The translations under genes were made by a program, and so were the position numbers. This document shows, piece by piece, positions 59,499 through 64,000 of a DNA stretch of 64,000 nt (position 1 is its first letter; each line of letters begins with the position of its first letter). Source of the DNA: Ruminococcaceae bacterium UBA5406 (lineage in GTDB: Bacteria > Bacillota > Clostridia > Oscillospirales > Acutalibacteraceae); contig DHNW01000015.1 in assembly GCA_002407675.1 (NCBI GenBank), forward strand, positions 1 through 64,000. Direction: 5' to 3'. The notes beneath the pieces were generated by a model. That model saw only the letters and a list, made by a program, of their open reading frames with translations. It had not been told where the DNA came from and made no database searches.

Positions 59499-62400
59499 CT
59501 AACCGGCACCATTTGTCAAGTTTTGATTTTCCGGATGCACCGGGACAATTTCGGTATCCCGGTAGCATTTCATGCCGGTTCCGGCCGGAATCAGTTTACC
59601 GATAATGACGTTTTCCTTCAGACCGAGCAGCGGATCCACCTTGCCTCTAATCGCGGCATCGGTCAGCACGCGGGTCGTTTCCTGGAAAGAAGCGGCGGAA
59701 AGGAAGGAATCCGTGGCAAGCGAGGCCTTGGTAATACCCAGCAGAACCGGCGAAGCCGTAGCTTCCTTCAAATCCGTTTCTCCCGCAGCAATGCGGTCGC
59801 GGACGGTTTTGTTCTCCGACTCCAGCTCGCTCTTTTCCACCAGCGCGCTCGGCAGGAAGGTGGTGTCTCCCGGATCCTCTATGCGGACTTTCTTCATCAT
59901 CTGCCGAATGATGACTTCAATATGCTTATCGTTAATATCAACACCCTGCATCCGGTAAACCTTTTGGACTTCTTCGATCAGATAATCCTGCACAGCCTGA
60001 GCCCCGTTAATGGCCAGTACATCGTGCGGGTTTGCGGAACCTTCAGTCAGGCGCGTACCGGCTTTTATCTCATCGCCTTCACTGACGATAACCCTAGACC
60101 CAAACGGAATCAAGTACGATTTGCTCTCACCGGATTTGGAATTGGTCACGACAACATGCCGGCTTTTTTTGACTTCCTCAAATGAAACAGTTCCGGTTAT
60201 CTCACTGATAACCGCAAGGTGTTTCGGCTTGCGCGCTTCAAACAGTTCTTCCACGCGCGGAAGGCCCTGCGTGATATCTTCGGCGCTTGCAATGCCGCCG
60301 GTATGGAACGTCCGCATGGTCAGCTGCGTGCCGGGCTCACCGATAGACTGTGCAGCGATGATGCCGACCGCTTCACCGACTTGAACCGGCTTGCGTGTGG
60401 CAAGGTTGACACCGTAGCACTTGCGGCACACGCCGTGCTTCGCACGGCACGCAAGGATGGAACGGATCTTAATCCGCTTAATGCCGTGTCCGACAATAAT
60501 GTCGGCGTCTCCGTCATCCATCATTTTATCTTTGGAAACAAGCACCTCGCCGGTTTTTTCATCGACGAAGTCTTCGACCAAATACCGCCCGATCAGGCGT
60601 TCATGCAAAGGCTCGATAACTTCTTTGCCTTCCTTGACATCGTAGACTTCAAGCCCGTCAGTCGCACCGCAGTCATCCTCACGAATGATAACATCCTGTG
60701 AAACATCGACCAAGCGGCGGGTCAGATAACCGGAATCCGCCGTGCGGAGAGCCGTATCAGCCAGCCCTTTCCGCGCGCCGCGGGAAGAAATGAAGTATTC
60801 CAAAATGTTGAGGCCTTCGCGGTAATTGGCCCGGATGGGGATTTCGATTGTTTTGCCGGACGTATTGGCAATCAGGCCGCGCATTCCGGCAAGCTGACGG
60901 ATCTGGCTCATGGAGCCGCGGGCCCCGGAATCGGCCATCATGAAGATCGGGTTGTACCGGTCAAGGTTTTTCTGGAGGGCATCAGAAACATCTTCTGTTG
61001 CCTTTGTCCATGTTTTCAGCACGGCATTATAACGCTCCCTGTTGGAAAGGAGACCCATTTTGTACTCGGTTGAAACCTGATCAATCTTCTTTTCAGCTTT
61101 TGCGATAATTTCTTTTTTCTGCGGCGGGATGGTTGCATCGCTTACAGAAACCGTAATCCCGCTCTTGGTGGAATATTTATAGCCCTGGGCTTTAATGGAA
61201 TCGAGGACTTCGGAAGTTTTGGGGACACCGTGCACCTGAATGCACCGGTCAATGATCTGCCCAAGCTGTTTCTTTCCAACAAGGAACTCAATCTCCAGCC
61301 GGAAACGGTTTTCCGGTTTGGAGCGGTCAACAAAACCGAGATCCTGCGGGATTGGACGGTTAAAAATCATTTTCCCAACCGTGGTCTCAACGATCTGGGT
61401 TTCCGGCTGTCCGTTAAATTCCAGCGTCCTGCGGACTCTGATTTTCGCATGCAAACCAATAACATGCTCATTGTAAGCCATAATGGCTTCGTCAAAATTG
61501 CGGAACGCCTTGCCTTCCCCGGGCTCACCGTCTTTATCCAGCGTAAGGTAATACGATCCGAGGACCATGTCCTGCGTCGGCACGGTAACCGGGCGCCCGT
61601 CGGACGGCTTCAGGAGGTTGCCGGCCGCCAGCATCAGGAACCGAGCCTCAGCCTGCGCTTCGGAAGAGAGGGGCACATGAACGGCCATCTGGTCGCCGTC
61701 GAAATCGGCATTGTAAGCCGTGCAGGCCAGCGGATGGAGCTTTAGGGCCTTGCCCTCAACAAGCACCGGTTCAAACGCCTGGATGCCCAGCCTATGCAGG
61801 GTAGGGGCACGGTTCAGCAGAACAGGATGGTTGCGGATGACAATTTCAAGCGCATCCCAAACTTCCGGTTTTGCTCGTTCCACAGCTTTCCTTGCCGCCT
61901 TGATATTTCCGGACGTGCCGGTTTCAACCAGGCGTTTCATGACAAAAGGCTTAAACAGTTCCAGCGCCATTTCCTTTGGCAGACCGCACTGGTACATTTT
62001 CAGATCCGGGCCGACAACAATAACGGAACGGCCCGAATAGTCCACGCGCTTGCCCAGAAGGTTCTGGCGGAAACGCCCCTGCTTGCCCTTCAGCATATCG
62101 GAAAGGGATTTGAGGGGGCGGTTGTTGGGACCGGTGACCGGGCGGCCGCGGCGGCCGTTGTCAATCAGGGCATCCACTGCTTCCTGAAGCATCCGTTTCT
62201 CGTTGCGGATGATAATATCCGGAGCACCGAGTTCCAGAAGCCGCTTCAGGCGGTTGTTCCGGTTGATGACGCGGCGGTACAGGTCATTCAGGTCAGAAGT
62301 AGCAAACCGGCCGCCGTCCAGCTGAACCATCGGCCGAAGATCCGGCGGGATGACCGGGATGCAGTCCAGGATCATCCATTCCGGGCGGTTGCCCGAAAGT

Positions 62401-63050
62401 CGGAACGCTTCCACCACATCAAGCCGTTTTAAAATACGCACTTTTTTCTGCCCGCCGGCCGAAGCAAGCTCCGTCTTTAATTCCTGCGAAAGCTGATCAA
62501 GGTCGATCTCCGTCAGGAGCTTCTGGATGGCCTCGGCACCCATACCGGCGTCAAAATCATCTTCATATTTTTCGCGCATATCGCGGTATTCTTTTTCATT
62601 GAGGAGCTGCTTTTTCTGAAGTTCCTTTACATTGCCGGGATCCGTAACAATATACATGGCAAAGTACAGAACTTTTTCCAGCATACGGGGGGAAATATCC
62701 AGTATCAGGCCGATGCGCGAAGGAATCCCCTTGAAATACCAGATGTGGGAAACCGGCGCAGCCAATTCAATATGGCCCATCCTTTCGCGGCGGACCTTAG
62801 CCCTGGTAACCTCCACGCCGCAGCGCTCACAGATCTTCCCTTTATAACGGATCCTCTTATACTTGCCGCAGTGGCACTCCCAGTCCTTGGTAGGGCCAAA
62901 AATCCGCTCGCAGAACAGGCCGTCGCGCTCCGGCTTTAAAGTGCGGTAATTAATTGTTTCCGGTTTTTTCACTTCGCCGTGCGACCATTCCCGGATTTTT
63001 TCCGGTGAAGCAAGTCCAATCTTGATGGATTCAAACGTATTATTTTCCAT
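59499..63050 (-). CDS. rpoC: DNA-directed RNA polymerase beta' subunit
   Basis: Catalytic large subunit. The N-terminal zinc finger uses Cys59, Cys61, Cys74 and Cys77. The active-site Mg motif NADFDGD is at 447-453. Bridge helix/trigger-loop region GSRGARKGLADTALRTADSGYLTRRL and the second zinc site (CRAKHGVCRKCYG) are present. ATG at 63050 is chosen because AGGAAGGGG precedes it; a GTG at 63071 would overlap the rpoB stop and that site. 1183 residues. It follows rpoB by 17 bases. Confidence 0.98.
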   Translation of the reverse strand: MENNTFESIKIGLASPEKIREWSHGEVKKPETINYRTLKPERDGLFCERIFGPTKDWECHCGKYKRIRYKGKICERCGVEVTRAKVRRERMGHIELAAPVSHIWYFKGIPSRIGLILDISPRMLEKVLYFAMYIVTDPGNVKELQKKQLLNEKEYRDMREKYEDDFDAGMGAEAIQKLLTEIDLDQLSQELKTELASAGGQKKVRILKRLDVVEAFRLSGNRPEWMILDCIPVIPPDLRPMVQLDGGRFATSDLNDLYRRVINRNNRLKRLLELGAPDIIIRNEKRMLQEAVDALIDNGRRGRPVTGPNNRPLKSLSDMLKGKQGRFRQNLLGKRVDYSGRSVIVVGPDLKMYQCGLPKEMALELFKPFVMKRLVETGTSGNIKAARKAVERAKPEVWDALEIVIRNHPVLLNRAPTLHRLGIQAFEPVLVEGKALKLHPLACTAYNADFDGDQMAVHVPLSSEAQAEARFLMLAAGNLLKPSDGRPVTVPTQDMVLGSYYLTLDKDGEPGEGKAFRNFDEAIMAYNEHVIGLHAKIRVRRTLEFNGQPETQIVETTVGKMIFNRPIPQDLGFVDRSKPENRFRLEIEFLVGKKQLGQIIDRCIQVHGVPKTSEVLDSIKAQGYKYSTKSGITVSVSDATIPPQKKEIIAKAEKKIDQVSTEYKMGLLSNRERYNAVLKTWTKATEDVSDALQKNLDRYNPIFMMADSGARGSMSQIRQLAGMRGLIANTSGKTIEIPIRANYREGLNILEYFISSRGARKGLADTALRTADSGYLTRRLVDVSQDVIIREDDCGATDGLEVYDVKEGKEVIEPLHERLIGRYLVEDFVDEKTGEVLVSKDKMMDDGDADIIVGHGIKRIKIRSILACRAKHGVCRKCYGVNLATRKPVQVGEAVGIIAAQSIGEPGTQLTMRTFHTGGIASAEDITQGLPRVEELFEARKPKHLAVISEITGTVSFEEVKKSRHVVVTNSKSGESKSYLIPFGSRVIVSEGDEIKAGTRLTEGSANPHDVLAINGAQAVQDYLIEEVQKVYRMQGVDINDKHIEVIIRQMMKKVRIEDPGDTTFLPSALVEKSELESENKTVRDRIAAGETDLKEATASPVLLGITKASLATDSFLSAASFQETTRVLTDAAIRGKVDPLLGLKENVIIGKLIPAGTGMKCYRDTEIVPVHPENQNLTNGAG

Positions 63051-63067
63051 GCCGTGGCCCCTTCCTG

Positions 63068-64000
63068 TCACATTGTATCGTCGTTGGGATCAGCTTCCGG
63101 CGAACTGACTTCGTCTTTTCCTGATTCATCAGACGTTCCGCCGTCCGAAGAATCATCACCGCCCCCATAGCCTTCTGAATCCGAATTGTCAAACAGGGCG
63201 TCGTCGGGTTCCGGCTCATCGACGGAGAATCCTTCCAGATCGTCAGCTACCGTCTTCTCTTCAAAATTGTCTTCCTGAGGCGTAATCCCAATATCATCGT
63301 CGTCCAGATCCTGTTTCAGGTCGATCTCCTCGTTGTTTTCATCCAGCACTTTGACATCCAGCGCAAGGGCCTGAAGCTCTTTAATAAGGACTTTGAAGGA
63401 CTCCGGAATTCCAGGTTCCGGAATATTCTGGCCCTTGACAATCGCCTCGTAGGTCTTTACGCGGCCGACCACATCGTCCGATTTAACCGTGAGGATTTCC
63501 TGAAGCGTATAAGCGGCGCCGTAGGCTTCCAGCGCCCAAACCTCCATCTCGCCGAACCGCTGCCCGCCGAACTGGGCTTTGCCGCCCAGCGGCTGCTGGG
63601 TAACAAGGGAATACGGGCCGGTGGAACGGGCATGGATCTTATCGTCAACCAAATGGTGAAGTTTGAGGTAGTACATATAGCCGACCGTGATGGGATGGTC
63701 AAAATACTCGCCCGTCCGGCCATCTCTCAGCTGAATCTTTCCATCAGGGCTCATGCCGGACTGTTTCAGCAGTTCTGTAATTTCGTCTTCATGCGCACCG
63801 TCGAAAACCGGCGTCATAATCTTCCAGCCGAGCAGCTTTGCTGCCAGCCCGAGGTGAACCTCCAATACCTGCCCGATATTCATGCGGGAAGGCACACCCA
63901 GGGGGTTCAGAACGATATCAAGCGGAGTGCCGTCCGGCAGGAACGGCATATCCTCAGACGGAAGAATGCGGGAAACAACACCCTTGTTCCCGTGGCGGCC
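63068..64000 (-). CDS. rpoB: RNA polymerase beta subunit, C-terminal part (cut by window end)
   Basis: The frame enters from the window edge with GRHGNKGVVSRILPSEDMPF, the conserved lysine/histidine region of the catalytic centre, and continues through the clamp (LLGGKAQFGGQRFGEMEVWALEAYGAAYTLQEILT). After the normal end (GIPESFKVLIKELQALALDVKVL) there is a long acidic, Ser/Gly-rich tail of about 75 residues (from about 63297 to 63071), longer than in Bacillus. The upstream two-thirds lie outside the window. Confidence 0.97.
   Translation of the reverse strand, partial: GRHGNKGVVSRILPSEDMPFLPDGTPLDIVLNPLGVPSRMNIGQVLEVHLGLAAKLLGWKIMTPVFDGAHEDEITELLKQSGMSPDGKIQLRDGRTGEYFDHPITVGYMYYLKLHHLVDDKIHARSTGPYSLVTQQPLGGKAQFGGQRFGEMEVWALEAYGAAYTLQEILTVKSDDVVGRVKTYEAIVKGQNIPEPGIPESFKVLIKELQALALDVKVLDENNEEIDLKQDLDDDDIGITPQEDNFEEKTVADDLEGFSVDEPEPDDALFDNSDSEGYGGGDDSSDGGTSDESGKDEVSSPEADPNDDTM

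Noticed and set aside
1..64000. CRISPR arrays or insertion sequences
   Set aside because: No regularly spaced direct repeats and no transposase with terminal inverted repeats were seen. The only mobile unit supported is the serine-recombinase element.

Overview
The window looks like the chromosome of an anaerobic, spore-forming, Gram-positive Clostridia member, most likely Oscillospirales (Ruminococcaceae-like); this placement is inference. The basis is strong GGAGG-type ribosome sites with frequent TTG/GTG starts, a sporulation sigma factor with a SigK-type pro-sequence, a CD1247-type zinc-ribbon protein, Na+-pumping decarboxylase subunits, and several genes for plant-polysaccharide use. Genes are dense and there is no CRISPR array or rRNA.

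Layout. 0-4.3 kb: tRNA-Leu(TAA), a large secreted SH3b/GH24 lysozyme and a small holin-like membrane protein. 4.3-12.1 kb: asnB, a DUF1836/AraC regulator pair, divergent oadG-oadB, and pcrA. 12.1-18.3 kb: a 5,358-bp integrated element (below). 18.5-27.4 kb: a glucuronoxylan locus with GH115, two sugar permeases and a binding lipoprotein on the minus strand, and a divergent YesM/YesN-type two-component system. 27.4-34.4 kb: nfo-ogt repair pair, pit-DUF47 phosphate uptake, amt with an apparent poly-A frameshift, pgeF and a radical SAM gene. 34.5-46 kb: polysaccharide deacetylase, two P-type ATPases around an O-antigen-ligase-like protein, a GH106-like rhamnosidase and a CmpB-type membrane protein. 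46-50.5 kb: sigK, dnaI-dnaD, tRNA-Gly, a candidate type I toxin-antitoxin locus and a cold-shock gene. 50.6-64 kb, all minus: argH, a CD1247-like gene, efp, aroQ-yqeG, rpsU, tuf, fusA, rpsG, rpsL, rpoC and the 3' end of rpoB (the rpoBC-str cluster).

The main discovery is a gene on the minus strand cut in two by a site-specific element. Its start, with a perfect Shine-Dalgarno, lies at 18319 and reads 39 codons to an identical 14-bp core (18203-18216). The remaining 229 codons resume in frame at the second copy of that core (12845-12858). Between the cores lie a butanediol-dehydrogenase-like gene, a DbpA-like DEAD-box helicase, a 61-aa ORF and a large serine recombinase whose stop codon is 5 bp from the right core. 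Precise recombination between the cores would release a 5,358-bp circle and rebuild an uninterrupted 268-codon gene. This is the architecture of skin-type developmental intervening elements, but in a host gene other than sigK, which is intact in this same window. Candidate sigma-E-like and sigma-K-like promoter matches precede the recombinase and the split gene; they are weak and need testing.

Secondary discoveries are a complete-looking type I toxin-antitoxin locus at 49.5-49.9 kb (25-aa hydrophobic peptide, overlapping antisense RNA, both promoters and both terminators visible), a lysozyme whose GH24 fold appears to be interrupted by an SH3b domain, and an ammonium transporter whose signal peptide is joined only by a -1 shift at an A8 tract that forms a slippery heptamer.
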